From NCBI RefSeq assembly GCF_964340395.1, contig NC_135563.1, positions 5,217,922 through 5,281,921 on the forward strand: 64,000 nucleotides of DNA, read 5' to 3'. The position numbers were made by a program, and so were the translations under genes. Below the pieces are notes generated by a model. The model saw only the letters and a program-made list of their open reading frames with translations, was not told the DNA's origin and did no database searches. This stretch comes from Glandiceps talaboti (taxonomy: Eukaryota > Hemichordata > Enteropneusta > Spengelidae). Of the stretch, positions 1-11,640 are shown piece after piece. How positions within the stretch are numbered: the stretch's first letter is position 1; each line of letters starts with the position of its first letter.

Positions 1-245
1 ACAATGGTGTCACCTGTCAAACATTTTCGTGATTTGGTGATTTCAGTTCAATTCAATGACAGGTTCACTGATTTGAATGAAATTGAACTGTGTTTGCAAG
101 AGATACATGTATGTGTGTAAACGCACTGACTGAGGGGGCAGAATCATTCATATAACTCCCTCCCCACTTCGTCCGTTGGGGCTAACAATTTGTCGTGTCG
201 GTGTTGCCTTTTTCTTCTTCGCATATTTTTTGTGAGTGGATGTGT

Positions 246-278
246 GGGGAGGGGGTTCTGGTGGGGTGGGGTGGGGGT
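246..278 (+). other. G-rich tract, potential G-quadruplex
   Basis: Six runs of four or five G are separated by one to five bases on the + strand. This satisfies the usual four-run quadruplex pattern. No gene start lies nearby, so a regulatory role is not supported. Confidence 0.45.
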
Positions 279-446
279 TCATGACAATTCCTTTTGTGTC
301 ATAAAAAATATGTCTTTTTCACTATAGTTTATCATATTGTTTCAGTAAGTGAATTGAGTAAATTGTTTACCTATTCTAATGATGTTGAATGGGATCATTT
401 TTTTCTACAAATTATTACACACCACCGTACCACCGTGAATTTGTAA

Positions 447-497
447 ACATACATACATACATACATACATACATACATACATACATACATACATACA
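447..497. repeat. (CATA)n microsatellite
   Basis: About 12 uninterrupted copies of the tetranucleotide ACAT. It is the same motif as the long arrays near 17, 25, 32.6, 36.4, 46.7 and 48.6 kb, so it is the dominant microsatellite of this genome segment. Confidence 0.95.
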
Positions 498-1023
498 CGA
501 AATGTCTTGAGTATGTATAGTTGTAACATTAGACAATTTTATTTCTCCCAATAGTCCTTTATCTAGTCTGGTATCAGAGCTATATACTAGTACGATTATT
601 TTATGTTGACGTTTCCACGAATTAAAAGGAAGTTGCCATATGGCGGCCTTTAGGTAATTGTATGTTTCTCAGGATGACCGACCCCATATTTCTCCGATCT
701 GGCGAAATAGTTGTAATAAATGCGACTCTACGGAAGATTAACAAAAATCACAACATCACCTGATCATGATTGTAGGGTGGTGACTCCACGATGGTTCAAC
801 ATTTCCTTTTGATTTTAATTGTCATTTCTAAATAATTCACACTTTTAAAATAAGATTACGAATTGAAAGTATGATATCACCAATATACACACATGCACTT
901 ATTTTTAAATTTTCAACCGACCGATTATTCATCATTTTTAGGATGTCACGATGAGAAACATAGAGTCAACTAAGGCTGGCCTGACACAATGTAAACCAAG
1001 CCGCCGTGCACCATTCATACACC

Positions 1024-1266
1024 AATAGGGAACTTGTAAACCCGCCATGTTGAATGTTGCATCATGGGAAATGTGATAATAAATACTAATCGATTAGTAT
1101 TGTAAACAATGTTGATACATCAATATAAAATCAAGTCATAGTTACCCTTACTATTGTAGGACGTTTATTTTATCAGTAGCTCCAGATTAGGTATTACGAT
1201 AACCACAGATAATCCCATAGTCCTTTGCATCTGAGCATGCTCAGTTTGGATTGCAAGTTCCCTATT
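1024..1266 (+). mobile_element. MITE family 1, copy 1 (AATAGGG ends)
   Basis: A 243 bp non-coding element with terminal inverted repeats beginning AATAGGGAACTTG and ending in the reverse complement, CAAGTTCCCTATT. Internal landmarks are CCGCCATGTTGAATG, a perfect AATACTAATCGATTAGTATT palindrome and GAGCATGCTCAG near the far end. A copy in opposite orientation lies at 3816-4067 and a diverged copy at 43294-43635. No clean target duplication is visible. Recurrence plus terminal inversion marks it as a non-autonomous DNA transposon. Confidence 0.8.
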
Positions 1267-2213
1267 CACGACTGTCACAAAGTTAACGTATATGATGAAC
1301 ACATTCACAGTCAACATCGCTGCAATTGTTTCTTTTGTATTTTCGAATTAAATTAATTGTTCAAATCTTTCATGCACATTTGATGATAAAGTTATCATTC
1401 CGAATAACCGCCTGGATGTCCATCCAACTACAGATCTAGACTTTCTCAAATGATACAACAGGGAAGTGACGGAGACATTCAACAATTATACTGTCACTGC
1501 CTGGTACTGACATGTAGCTAATATTATACAGCCCAGAGTCTGACTCGCATGTGAGGACGTGTAAACATGTACACGAGAGAACCCCAGGTATAAAGCAAGT
1601 CACGTGCACGTTCTTTTTGTGTGTTTATTGGTATCATAGTTTCATTACTAACTATTATTTCTTGTTCGGCTGCTAGTACAAATACCACCTGAATGTTCAG
1701 GCATACAGTTTCTGACTTTTGCGGCTGGACTGGTTTTACTTGAACTACAAAGGTCAACCCAATTCACACCTTCTAAATCCACCTTTGTCTTACAATATCC
1801 AATACTGATAAGACTTCGACTCCGACAAGGAGTTGGTTATAACCCGCTACACAAACTTAAATATTAGTATTAGCTCCGGTATAGGACTGCTAATCCTGTA
1901 CATGTCAAACACCAAATCAACATTTTGACAGCTAAAGGGTATACGATCCCTTAGTAATATTGTATAGTCACGTTCTAAACTATACTCAACGTTTGGTGTT
2001 TTGAGTTGGTGCTGATGACGAATGTATTATTCACAACTTGTTTTTATTCATGTGTGACGTTTAGTTGACGTCATTTCGGATATTGTGCAAAACTTGATAG
2101 TCAAGTACTCAGGCTCTCTTGAAGTTGCTATGTTATTCAGATCTACGTGCGTGATAGTCGATAGTCGGGATTGCGAAATCAGCGTTACACAGGACCATGC
2201 TCCAAATCTCATA
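1267..2213. other. Intergenic, no gene seen
   Basis: Only short open frames with no recognisable domains occur here on either strand. Confidence 0.5.
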
Positions 2214-2395
2214 GTATGATATGATATGATATGATATGATATGATATGGTATGGTATGATATGATATGATATGATATGATATGATATGATATGATATGAT
2301 ATGGTATGGTATGGTATGGTATGGTATGGTATGGTATGGTATGATATGGTATGATATGATATGATATGATATGATATGATATGATATGATATGAT
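2214..2395. repeat. (ATGAT/ATGGT)n pentanucleotide array
   Basis: About 36 copies of a 5 bp unit. The array is phased: a block of ATGAT, then mainly ATGGT in the centre, then ATGAT again, as if one point-mutated unit had been amplified inside the array. The long open frame across it on the minus strand (ISYHT repeats) is a by-product of the repeat. Confidence 0.95.
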
Positions 2396-3815
2396 AAAGA
2401 GTTTTATATAGCGCCTAGTATCCATCAAGTGGTGCCACTAGCGCTTTACAATGAATACAAAACATGTACTATCACAAATAAGCTCTCTCGAAAAGGCATA
2501 CCTCTATAGCAACTCCACAAGCGCCTGTGGTCAAGTATACATAAGTAAGTAAGATGCATACGAAGGGTGAAGTGGCCTTTGGTCGTACGAAGCAAGGGAA
2601 TTTGACCCAGTTATAGCCTATAATGTAGTAATCTCTGCTACTTCTGGTTTACTTCTCTACTACACTCGTACACGTTGTCCTCATAATATCAAACATACTG
2701 GTTGACTCATAGACAGTGGAGGGGAAATTTTCCCATCATGTCTATGGTTGACTATTGTATTGAAAAACAATAAATTATATTATTCCAGACCTATTCATTA
2801 ATAGGTACCAGAGATTAATTTTTAAGATACTACATAAAATGATAACTCAATTATTTTTGGAATCTATCAACAGAGACACGCGTGATTAGTCGACGCTTTC
2901 CATACGACACTTGGTCTATGTACATACATGTATATGCGTAATTCAAAAACAAAAACAATCCTTGTTATTGGAATCACAAAACAATGTACCTGTACAATAC
3001 TGTATGTGACTCAACGGAAATTAACATTACCAAATCGATATATCAGTATCGCAGGTTCAAAGTCAGCCCATTTGGTTTCAAAGTCCGTACAGCTGATCTA
3101 AATTCCGGTGCTGGCGTAACCAGTACGAGACAGTAGTACAAATTAAATGTGAAATCACAGCAACTATTATAATATTAAATCCCTCGCATGATATGGCTCC
3201 CGCGTTAACCCAGTCTCCTCGAAACACTCTAATCGCAGCTGATTCACCCGTCCCTTTATGACAAATGAGAATACATGACCACGTTGTATTAACTCCCCAC
3301 CCCCAGGGGGATACTTCCATCCAAAGAATTACCGCAGAAGTGTTGCCTAAAAGTGCAGCTACTTCACGTAAAATAAAAAAGATTTAGCCTTTAGGCAGCA
3401 GACTATATGTCCACTCATCGAATAAAGGGTACAGATACTGAGTATAAAATAAAATCATACAAATCGGGCCGTCCGAGCTTTAATTGGCATGAATTTTGTA
3501 AGGTTAGGCGCTAGGCATAGGCGGTCGTGTTACTAGGCATGGTTACTGGGTAGTGTGATATGTATGGCGCCTACAACGGCCGAAGTTTTCTTATTTAAGG
3601 GTCTGTCGTATTTATGTATAAGTATACCTTACATTATCCTTTTCGGCCAATAAGACATCCTTATGTATATTAGACATGGATAGACGTGATTATAGTATCG
3701 TACGGATAGACTTAGTCAATATCACCTATTACAACAAATGGACATTATGATAAAATATGGATTTGTGGTTTATTTAAACCCACGATAAACACTTTAATAA
3801 AGAGGATGGTTGTGA
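2396..3815. other. Intergenic, no gene seen
   Basis: AT-rich unique sequence. No open frame shows a recognised domain, and no tRNA or other RNA structure was found. Confidence 0.5.
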
Positions 3816-4067
3816 AATAGGGAACTTGCAATCCAGACTGAGCATGCTCAGATGCAAAGGACTATGGGATTATCTGTGGTTATCGTAATATCTTATCTGG
3901 AGCTACCTATGAAATAAACCTCCACCACCTATCAAGTTAAATATGAATTGATCATTCGTGGTTATAAACAATTTAACAACATTGTTTACAATACTAATTG
4001 ATTAGTATTTATTATCACATTTCCCGTGATGCAACATTCAACATGGCGGGTTTTCAATTTCCCTATT
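3816..4067 (-). mobile_element. MITE family 1, copy 2 (inverted)
   Basis: A 252 bp copy of the element at 1024-1266 in the opposite orientation. It starts AATAGGGAACTTGCAATCC, carries GAGCATGCTCAG close to that end and ends at CAATTTCCCTATT after the CATGGCGGG segment. The central AATACTAATTGATTAGTATT palindrome is retained with one change. The high identity of the two copies suggests fairly recent activity. Confidence 0.8.
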
Positions 4068-4440
4068 GCTGCATTTACTGGTTTATAAATCATTAATAAA
4101 TCCTTGTATTCCGATTGCTTTACTGTATTTGCTTCGTATCTATGCAATTAGTTATATTGCTACCAAGTAGCAATTCTTATGAAATTTTTAAGAGTATAAG
4201 TGCCTACACATACAGTGAATATTGCGATCACCGGTAACCATGGTAACAGCATAGGCAACTTTTAAAACCTATTATCAGAAGTCTTAACATTTTCACAAGC
4301 CATAGCATTTCAATAGTTAAACCGAGACTCTGCGATTAATCGACACAACCATATGCAATCACACTGAACTTTCGCATCATGAGAGTTTAAAAAATATCGT
4401 CGCCGTAGATTTATATTTGACATAAAATGAACTGCCAGGG

Positions 4441-4730
4441 AATTCGAAGTGTGTATAATATTCTCGATTGTATACGTTATCTTATATCCAAAGAACATGA
4501 TTCGATGGAAGTTCAGTTTTTGAGAACCAGGGAAATGGGTATCATATACACGGTGTTACTTAAACTTTGGATTGTGCTATGCTGACGAAACGTGTAAATC
4601 ATCATGTTTGCTGCCATCAACGACAGTGTTCGTGTATTCAACATTACTTTGTTTTTTAGGCTGCGTGATAAAATAACAATGTCGATAGAAACCCCCTACA
4701 CAGAAATATATAAAAAAATCTAACAAGCAG

Positions 4731-4781
<51 letters not shown>
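4441..4781 (+). repeat. Dispersed repeat, copy 1, with (AAC)n tail
   Basis: About 290 bp here match 16399-16692 in the same orientation, with scattered substitutions and small indels, and both copies end in an (AAC)n microsatellite. A unit ending in a simple-repeat tail is typical of SINEs or LINE 3' ends, but no tRNA-like promoter is seen at the head. In this copy the array abuts the 3' end of the LINE that occupies 4782-7840. Confidence 0.7.
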
Positions 4782-4782
<1 letters not shown>

Positions 4783-5900
4783 TATTGTAGCATTTCTTAG
4801 GATATCTATATGATGGCGTGTTCACAAGTTTAGCCCAATAATTCATGCAACGCTTGGCAGTATACAAGAAAACTGGGTAACGACGAAAACTATTTAACTC
4901 TTTGTCCTTTGACACCCTTGGTAAACTAAAATGGTCTTTTGCATACACGATCATAAATCTCTCAATCTCATCTAAATAAATCGAATCATCATCATTGCTG
5001 ATCTTCCCAACCATTGCTGTATCATCTGCAAATTTGACCAATGGACACGAGATGTCAGAATTCTGGCAGCTGGCAGTATACAGTGTAAAAAGCAAGGGTG
5101 CTAAAACAGTGCCCCGGGGCGCACCTGTATTAGTATACGCTACGTCAGATTTTTTTACAATTTAAAGACACCATCTGTGGCCTATTAGTAAGGTAATTAA
5201 AAATCCAATGTACAGTTGAAGATGACAAGTTCATCGCTAAAAGTTTCTGAACAATAAGATGTGGCTGTATAGTGTTAAAAGCACTTGAAAAGTCGAAGAA
5301 CATTTATCTGATTGAACTTCCAGGTTTTTCTAAATGAGAATATACATTATTTAAAACATGTAACATCACATCCTTCTATACCCCTGTTCTTACGATAAGC
5401 AAACTGTAATGGGTCTATAAAATCAGAGACTAAAATGTTAACTTATTTAAAACCACTCGTTCACAGACTTTCATAACGGCTGACGTCAATGCAACTGGTC
5501 TAAGATCGTTCATTGATGACATCGGAACTAAGTCATGCTTAAAATACAAATTGAATATGACAGAAGGAATACTAGCAAGTTGATCAGCGCAAGACTTCAG
5601 AACACGGGGTGTAACATTATCAGGCCTCGAAGCTTTGTTTGGGAGCACACTGTGGAGCACCCGACGCACCTCTTCCTCGTCGGTCGAGAGACGTTCGCTG
5701 TCGGTGACATTTGAGGACGCCGCGCTCAGTTCATTCCTGATCCGTGTATGCTCGATAGAGAAATCGTGGCAATCAAACCTGCTATAGAATGCATTTAGTT
5801 CGTTTGCACGGGTTGTTGAATTGCCTCCTGTAACAATGGTGTGTTTGCTACCGTTAGAGTAACCACTCATAAGTTTCAGTTCGTCCCATACTTTCTTCAT
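4782..5900 (-). pseudogene. CR1/Rex1-like LINE: reverse transcriptase part, degenerate
   Basis: On the minus strand, separate frames together cover a non-LTR reverse transcriptase palm. The motif FADDTAMVGKI near 4990-5040 supplies the catalytic Asp-Asp pair (F/YxDD). GAPRGTVLAPLLFTLYT precedes it, FFDFSSAFNTIQPHLI sits near 5260-5310, and PNKASRPDNVTPRVLK and NDLRPVALTSAVMKV lie in the 5430-5900 frame. About ten residues are missing between DLVP and NDLRPV, and frameshifts break the reading frame near 5100 and 5420. The sequence ends in a (TTG)n-type tail, read on this strand, at 4731-4781. It is a dead copy, and the missing thumb region points to an internal deletion. Confidence 0.85.
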
Positions 5901-6120
5901 ATCATTACTTTTAAATTGTTTTCTACTTTCCTCTTGTATTCATCCTTCGCTTTCCTTATTTCATATTTTAATTTTTTCTGTACCCGTTTCAATTCAACAA
6001 TATCATGTTGTATGGACGCTTGTTTCTTCTGGTTTAGAAGACCCTTTATACTTTTAGATATCCATGGCTAGTTATTGGGATAAATCTTTACACATTTTCT
6101 GGAATAGCACAGCTTACACA

Positions 6121-6870
6121 TTAGTTAAAATAACTACAGACCGAATCTGCAAGTTCGTCAGTAATTGCGGCCGAGTTCACAAACACATCCCAATCTGTAC
6201 ATTCAAGAGAAGCTTTCAATTCTTCGATGGAATCATTAGACCAAACTTTCACTGAACGAGTACGAGTGGGTTCTCTCTGAACAACGGGTCTGTATCTTGG
6301 TAGTAGATGGATGACGTTGTGATCTGAACGACCAAGAGGGGGAAGTGGGGTTGAGCTATAAGCATTTCTGACATTTGTATAGTACATGTCAATCGTGCGA
6401 TCTTTCCTTGTTGGACAGTCGATGTGTTGGAAGAAACTTGTAGAGGCCAGTTTGAGAGAGCAGTGATTGAAATCACCTGTGACAATTTTCAGTGCATCCG
6501 GAGCTTCCGATTCCAAGTCATGAATGTAACCTCCTATCAAACCAGCTGCATCTTTGGCATTAGCACTTGGAGGAACGTAAATTGATGTAACAAGAACATG
6601 GGTAAATTCTCTTGGTATGTAATATGGTCTCATACTGACAGTGAGAAGTTCAACATTTGGTGAACACATTTGACTTTTCGTTGACATATTGTTAACATGA
6701 CACCACTTTTCATTAACGAATAAACAATACTCCACCACCCGTCTTTTTCCCCGAATCTTTCGTTCTGTCACCTCTGAAATAAGTGGAAACCATCGATGTT
6801 TATAATTACATGTGTGTCCGATACATCTTCTGTTAACCAAGTCTCAGTGAAACACATCATCATCATATTA
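6121..6870 (-). pseudogene. CR1/Rex1-like LINE: endonuclease part, degenerate
   Basis: This is an apurinic-type (EEP) endonuclease domain of the same LINE as 4782-5900. VTGDFNHCSLK carries the GDFN catalytic motif, and LPPLGRSDHNVIHL carries the C-terminal SDHN motif. IYVPPSANAKDA and IDCPTRKDRTIDMYY between them are typical of Rex1/CR1-group elements. A frame change near 6760 separates the upstream CFTETWLTEDVSDTH segment from the main frame. The N-terminal continuation lies beyond an inserted second LINE, at 7526-7840. Confidence 0.85.
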
Positions 6871-7525
6871 TTATTATACATATGTTGTTGGTCAATGACC
6901 TGTTCAAAGTTCCATAGAATGTTACATAGTGAAGTCAGTCCAGTGCATACTTTCCTGTGCGACGGTATTGGAAGTATGGATCAATAGAATATTCATAGAG
7001 AATCGGTTTTGCACTCAAATGTCTGTCCAATCTTGACTTGAAAGAGTTTATAGTTGGTGCATTTACTACATTGTCAGGTAAGCTGTTCCATGGTTGAAAG
7101 ACTCGATTTGAGAAAAAAATGACGTCGAATTTCCAGTGAGGGTGTATTTAGTTTCTTTAATTTATATGGGTGACCTCGAGTAACCTGGCTGGTATCCAAC
7201 TTCAGTAGTGTAGATGAGAGGTTGTATAGACCATGAGTTAGTTTGTAAACTTCAATCATGTCACCTCTGATCCGTCTGTAAGTTAACGTCGGAAGTTCAA
7301 GTGAACGAAGTCTTTCAGGATATTTTAATTCATGTAGTCCGGGTATTAGTTTAGTGGCACGTCATTGAACAGACTCGATGGTTTTAATTTGATGAGCCTT
7401 GTATGGCATATTCTAAGTGAGGTCTAATCAATCCACGATATAAGAAGAGAAAGGTGTCCTTGTCCAAAAAGTTGAAGGTTCTACGGATGATCCCCAGAAG
7501 TCGATTTGCAGACATAATACTACAG
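6871..7525 (-). mobile_element. 5'-truncated LINE nested inside the first
   Basis: Minus-strand frames encode the C-terminal end of another CR1/jockey-group reverse transcriptase. ANRLLGIIRRTFNFLDKDTF is followed by YRGLIRPHLEYA, then MIEVYKLTHGL, a TRGHPYKLKKLNT block and FFLKSS-type residues in shifted frames. The 3' end runs into an ATAATAATATGATGATG tail at about 6860-6880. It interrupts the endonuclease of the surrounding element: the frame stops after NCSIM on one side and resumes at CFTETWL on the other. Only about 3 bp could be a target duplication. Confidence 0.75.
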
Positions 7526-7840
7526 TTACGGTATTCATGTTGGAATTTGACACAGGTGGCAAGTTCGTCGACCTTGTTTGGTAAAGATTGAGCGTTACTT
7601 GTTATTATTACCGGAAGATATGGCCTATATCTTCTTTGCTTGTATCGTTGTCTGAGACCACCTCTTCTACCTCTTTTCCTCGCTTTCTTTGGATTGGTTG
7701 GTTCCATTTCCCCTGGGAGATCAATTTGCGGACGTCTCATAGAAAACTGTGTTGACCGGAGTGAACACAGTTCCGCCATTGTGTACTGTATAGGTGCGGT
7801 GACAAAGGAGAGATTGGCTTTGACCCAGTACAACTAACAT
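7526..7840 (-). pseudogene. CR1/Rex1-like LINE: N-terminal segment
   Basis: The minus-strand frame contains a very basic stretch, RKRGRRGGLRQRYKQRR, followed by SNAQSLPNKVDELATC. This is the usual N-terminus of the endonuclease-RT protein in CR1/Rex1-like LINEs (basic leader, then the first endonuclease strand with NxxSLxNKxDEL). It is the 5' continuation of the element whose remainder lies at 4782-6870, separated by the nested LINE. The 5' end of the element is not clearly bounded. Confidence 0.7.
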
Positions 7841-8332
7841 CATCTATTACAAAGAACGTAGCAGAAAAGGCGTGAACGACTGTTGTCAGTCTGTAACCAA
7901 GCCTCTGTGTTGTGTAGTGTCCCAAGGCCATAGGTAAGGTGTATTACTTGTGCTGTGATTTGTAATTCAAACCTTTGTTTACAGAATAATATGATATGTA
8001 TTGCAGGACTTTAAACTGCTAATCACTTGGTAAATTACGAAACGACGTAATTATCTGTCTGTTTGTACATGACTTTTTAAAAACACAACATGTCTACCAG
8101 CAACTTAAAGAGCTCTGATCATACCGTACGCTCCCAGATTACAGAATTAATACGTAATTGTGTTTTTTTAGAAATCGATATACATGTACACGGTAATGAA
8201 TTTCATCACCTGCACTTTACATAGTGTTTGCTACCGTAAAATTAGAGGTAAACAATCATATATGTGCAGCATTTGAAGAGTTTTTCATGAATGATAAACA
8301 GTTCATTCTTCACCCTTCGTAGGTCAACAACA

Positions 8333-9388
8333 ATGCACACCAAATGTGTGATTGTGAATGGGATGCCAGGTAATGACTCCTGCGACAAACCAGCCCGTCG
8401 ACTATCATGTAAGTCCAGGAAGGTTTCCGTGTGGCTGTACTCTTTAGTAGTGGGTTTGATTGTTTGCCTAGTAACATACACTTCATACTTTCTTTATGAT
8501 CGTCGCCCTGGAAAACCCCCGTCCAATAAAATCAATGTCGAGCGGAAACACACTCTTAGTCTTACCCCTCACTCCGAGCCAGTTGTTCCAAATGTCGCCC
8601 ATTTTATCTGGTTTACGTGTCAAGAATTTCGTTTCGACCATCTGGTATCTCTTCTCAGTGCACACAGGGTGATGCAAGCAGATGTTGTAAACTTTTATAC
8701 AGACTGTGAACCATCTGGACAATGGTGGGAAGAAGCAAAACAAATTTCCACTCTCAACATAATCAACTACACTATGCCTACACAGATATTTGATCAACAT
8801 ATTAAATCCCCTGAGCATGCCGCGGATGTCGCAAGGCTTCAAATACTGCTTGATAGTGGTGGCGTTTATCTGGATACCGACGCCATTGTCGTCAACTCGC
8901 TCGAACATCTGAGACATTACGACTTTGTAATAGGACAGCCTGGGAAGTCAGAGATTGGCAATGGTATAATACTATCGGTCAAACATTCGGAGTTTTTGAA
9001 GATTTTCTACGATACTTACCGAGATTACAAGCCTAACTGTTTCGTTTGTAATTCTGGCTATTCTTCATTCGAGGTTGTCAAACAGTATCCACAATTTGTC
9101 CACATTGAACACAAGCGTGTTGTTGAGTGGAATGCCCAGCGTCTGTTCTACGGCCATTATCCTTGGTGGAATGACAGGTACACAGTACATGCTTGGATCC
9201 GAGCTTTCAGAGAGCAATGTGGTACAGAAATTAGATTCACATCGGAAAATATAAAGTATCTCGATACATCTTATGGGGAAATCTGCCGGTATGTGTATTA
9301 CGGATCTCGCCAACTTTATGAAGGAAGTATTTCGAATTATACTGAAAATGAAATTCGTCAGATTTATGCTTGTGGTAAGGATCCCTAA
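8333..9388 (+). CDS. Type II membrane glycosyltransferase, DXD family (Gly_transf_sug)
   Basis: This gene is predicted to encode a Golgi-type glycosyltransferase of 351 residues. Seen: a short basic cytoplasmic tail, one hydrophobic anchor at residues 32-55, and a luminal domain with NVAHFIW (87-93), HAADVARLQILLDSGGVYLD (162-181) and the metal/nucleotide-sugar DXD motif D181-T-D183, followed by NGIIL (210-214). This block order is that of the Gly_transf_sug family, which includes alpha-1,4-galactosyltransferases and GT32 relatives. Potential N-glycosylation sites are N145 and N335. The coding region is a single exon. An in-frame ATG lies 42 bp upstream at 8291, but a polypyrimidine-AG sequence ending at 8321 looks like a splice acceptor, so I prefer ATG 8333. 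Donor and acceptor sugars cannot be read from sequence. Confidence 0.85.
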   Translation: MHTKCVIVNGMPGNDSCDKPARRLSCKSRKVSVWLYSLVVGLIVCLVTYTSYFLYDRRPGKPPSNKINVERKHTLSLTPHSEPVVPNVAHFIWFTCQEFRFDHLVSLLSAHRVMQADVVNFYTDCEPSGQWWEEAKQISTLNIINYTMPTQIFDQHIKSPEHAADVARLQILLDSGGVYLDTDAIVVNSLEHLRHYDFVIGQPGKSEIGNGIILSVKHSEFLKIFYDTYRDYKPNCFVCNSGYSSFEVVKQYPQFVHIEHKRVVEWNAQRLFYGHYPWWNDRYTVHAWIRAFREQCGTEIRFTSENIKYLDTSYGEICRYVYYGSRQLYEGSISNYTENEIRQIYACGKDP

Positions 9389-9608
9389 AGAGTTTATTTA
9401 TTTATTTATTTTTTTTAAAGTGTTTTATTTCGAGAGAGACAAATTGCAGCAACACAAGTGTAAAAATAACACATGGCACCATTTGGAACAAGTTGAGAAA
9501 AATAAGGTACGGTGCACAGGGTAGGGAACTAAATTCACTTAAACTTCAAAATTGTCCCATTTTGCACAAAACTTTGGGAGACAGTCTTTTCTTTTGGCAA
9601 TATGGCAT

Positions 9609-10740
9609 TCAATCTTTTTTGTAAGTCTTACATTTAATTCCCCCAATATTACAGGATGGTATAGTTTTTGATAACTTACATTCATAAATGGTCTTTTTTG
9701 TTATCAATATAATGTGGTTCAACAGGTGTGAAAAGGAATTAATTGCATCGCCTAAAAGAATCTGTTTAGCTGACAACGATGATGGAGTTTGTAGGGCCAC
9801 GCCCCTTAGTGTCAAGAGTCTATTCCAAATAATGGTAGCACATTCACATTCCACAAATAAATGAATAAGGGTTTCGTCCGCTACGTTACAAAAAGTACAG
9901 ATGCTACTATTTACTCTAGGTGGATTCATATAGTGAAGAATAGTATCTGCATACAAAATATTGTGATTTATCTTCCATTGAAATTCCTGTAATTTTGACT
10001 CTATAGTAACTTTAAAATGCAGTAAACGTACTGGACCCAATCACCGTTGCAAATATCGAGAAAGCCAGAAAAGACAAGCTTGCTTTTCGGAGGAATTAAA
10101 TAATCTCCTGTTATATGTTTTAAGTGGAACTACTTTTCCTTTGGAGATAAAACTAATCGCCCTTTCTGGCCTAATGAGCACTGGACTGCCTCTTTTCCAA
10201 AGAAAAGGGATTGCCTGCAGAATTCCTCTCCAGTGGAGAAAGTGATTAAGATTACATCCTAATGAATTTAGGTTGTCCCAGCACTTTAACTGATTTTCAT
10301 TATTAAAAATATCTGCTATATATACAACACCTTTCGTATATAAAAATGAAATGAAAACCGACTTATTATTAATGAGAATTTCCGAATTGTTCCACAGAAA
10401 TGGTTCTGAGACAAGGGGCGAACTACTGGGATTTACCTCACTCCAAAAAACAAGCATTATTTCGTGGTAAAATTTTGACAGTGCAATTGGAATTAATTTA
10501 ACCTTGTAATTGCACCGAAAAACAAGCTTACCCCAAGTGGCTTTAAATAGAAATTTGCAAGTAACTTCCATTGACGTTTAATTTCTTTTGAAGTAAACGT
10601 TTTATCCATGAAATTCTAAAAGCTTTGTAGAGGGCAATAGTGTCAATCATGCCCAATCCACCGTCTTTAATATCACCAATTAAAGACTTTCTACTAACTT
10701 TGTCAGGGCCTTTCCAGATAAAACTGTGATTAGTATAGAA
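9609..10740 (-). pseudogene. L1/Tx1-like LINE, C-terminal part with zinc-binding region
   Basis: The minus strand encodes the tail of an L1/Tx1-clade retrotransposon protein. At 10572-10740 the frame gives HSFIWKGPDK, then GGLGMIDTIALYKAFRISWI, the conserved post-RT block. At 10041-10571 it continues as the connector, and at 9609-10040 it carries CTFCNVADETLIHLFVECE, the CxxC...HxxxxC zinc-binding region of this clade (zf-RVT). One in-frame TGA (10041-10043) and one frame change near 10571 break the reading frame. The reverse transcriptase and endonuclease are absent, because the copy is 5'-truncated at about 10740. This is a dead fragment. Confidence 0.85.
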
Positions 10741-11640
10741 AGTTCCCTATCCCCACTGCGTAGTGTTGTTTCGATTGATTTAGTTGTGGAGTGTCTGAGG
10801 GTCCAGAGGTCAGGTCCCCCATGTTAACGCAATAGGGTAGGGATAATAAGCTCCTCACGGTGCTATATGTTCATTAGCATGACGTAGTACTATGCATTGT
10901 ATCAAGGGTGGGTGGGTGGGTGGGCGTTTTCCCTCCTCCATGTGATGTGACATCTGGGTGTTTGGGTTCTCCAATTATATACCCCTATCTCATGTATATT
11001 CATATGGTCTCAGCCAATCACTACGTAGTGTAGATAGTGGGGAGTGACGATGTCGCTTCAGTTTCTAAGGGTTTTTCTAAAGTGAATTGAAATGCAGACA
11101 ATAGAATTGGCAACACACCCTGTTATTTAATGGTATAACCCCAATGACAAAAGCCACTGCAAACAATGAAATTGTAAAGAGTGATTATTCATGTCATGTT
11201 GTTAGAGTATTGTAATGGCCACGAGACAGGCTTTTACAATACTCTATAACATACCGTTTGTCATTGACTCGACGAGATCTTGTTTATTCTATAGCTGCCA
11301 ATTATATGGTTTATAGAATGGAGGGTATTCATTGAATGTTTCATCCCCAAGTTTTCAAATAGCGTTGTTTTTATAGTTGTTAAGTTTGATATCTTTTTTT
11401 CACAAAAGATTGACTGTGGTGATGTCAGATAGGGAATCATTAGTATGTTTATTTGCTAAAAAACGAAACAAAAAAAGGCAGGTCCATACGGTAGGGCGGC
11501 GGTTTTGCTAATTTTTATAACAAAGTTAATTATTTTTTTAATGTTTTTTTTTTTGTTTTTTTTCAAAAATATTTGAGGCCAACATAAATGCCATTTTTAC
11601 ATTATTTTACATAAAAGCTTTCATCTAGAGGGTTACTAAA
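10741..11640. other. Intergenic, no gene seen
   Basis: No coding frame. It holds a quadruplex-type G-run at 10906-10924 and a short hairpin at 11201-11250 (GTTAGAGTATTGTAA against its inverted copy). CACTACGTAGTG-type sequences near 10755 and 11020 are weakly inverted copies of each other. Confidence 0.5.
10906..10924 (+). other. Perfect G-quadruplex motif
   Basis: Five GGG triplets separated by single T residues give the most stable type of predicted intramolecular quadruplex. No promoter or gene start is evident within 1 kb. Confidence 0.6.

Larger units (their letters stand above)
1..1023. other. Intergenic, no gene seen
   Basis: No open reading frame with coding character was found on either strand. 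The stretch contains a G-rich run at 246-278 and a CATA array at 447-497, listed separately. Confidence 0.6.

Noticed and set aside
10740-11060. Possible MITE between CACTGCGTAGTG and CACTACGTAGTG
   Set aside because: The inverted similarity is short and gapped, with no target duplication and no second copy in the window.
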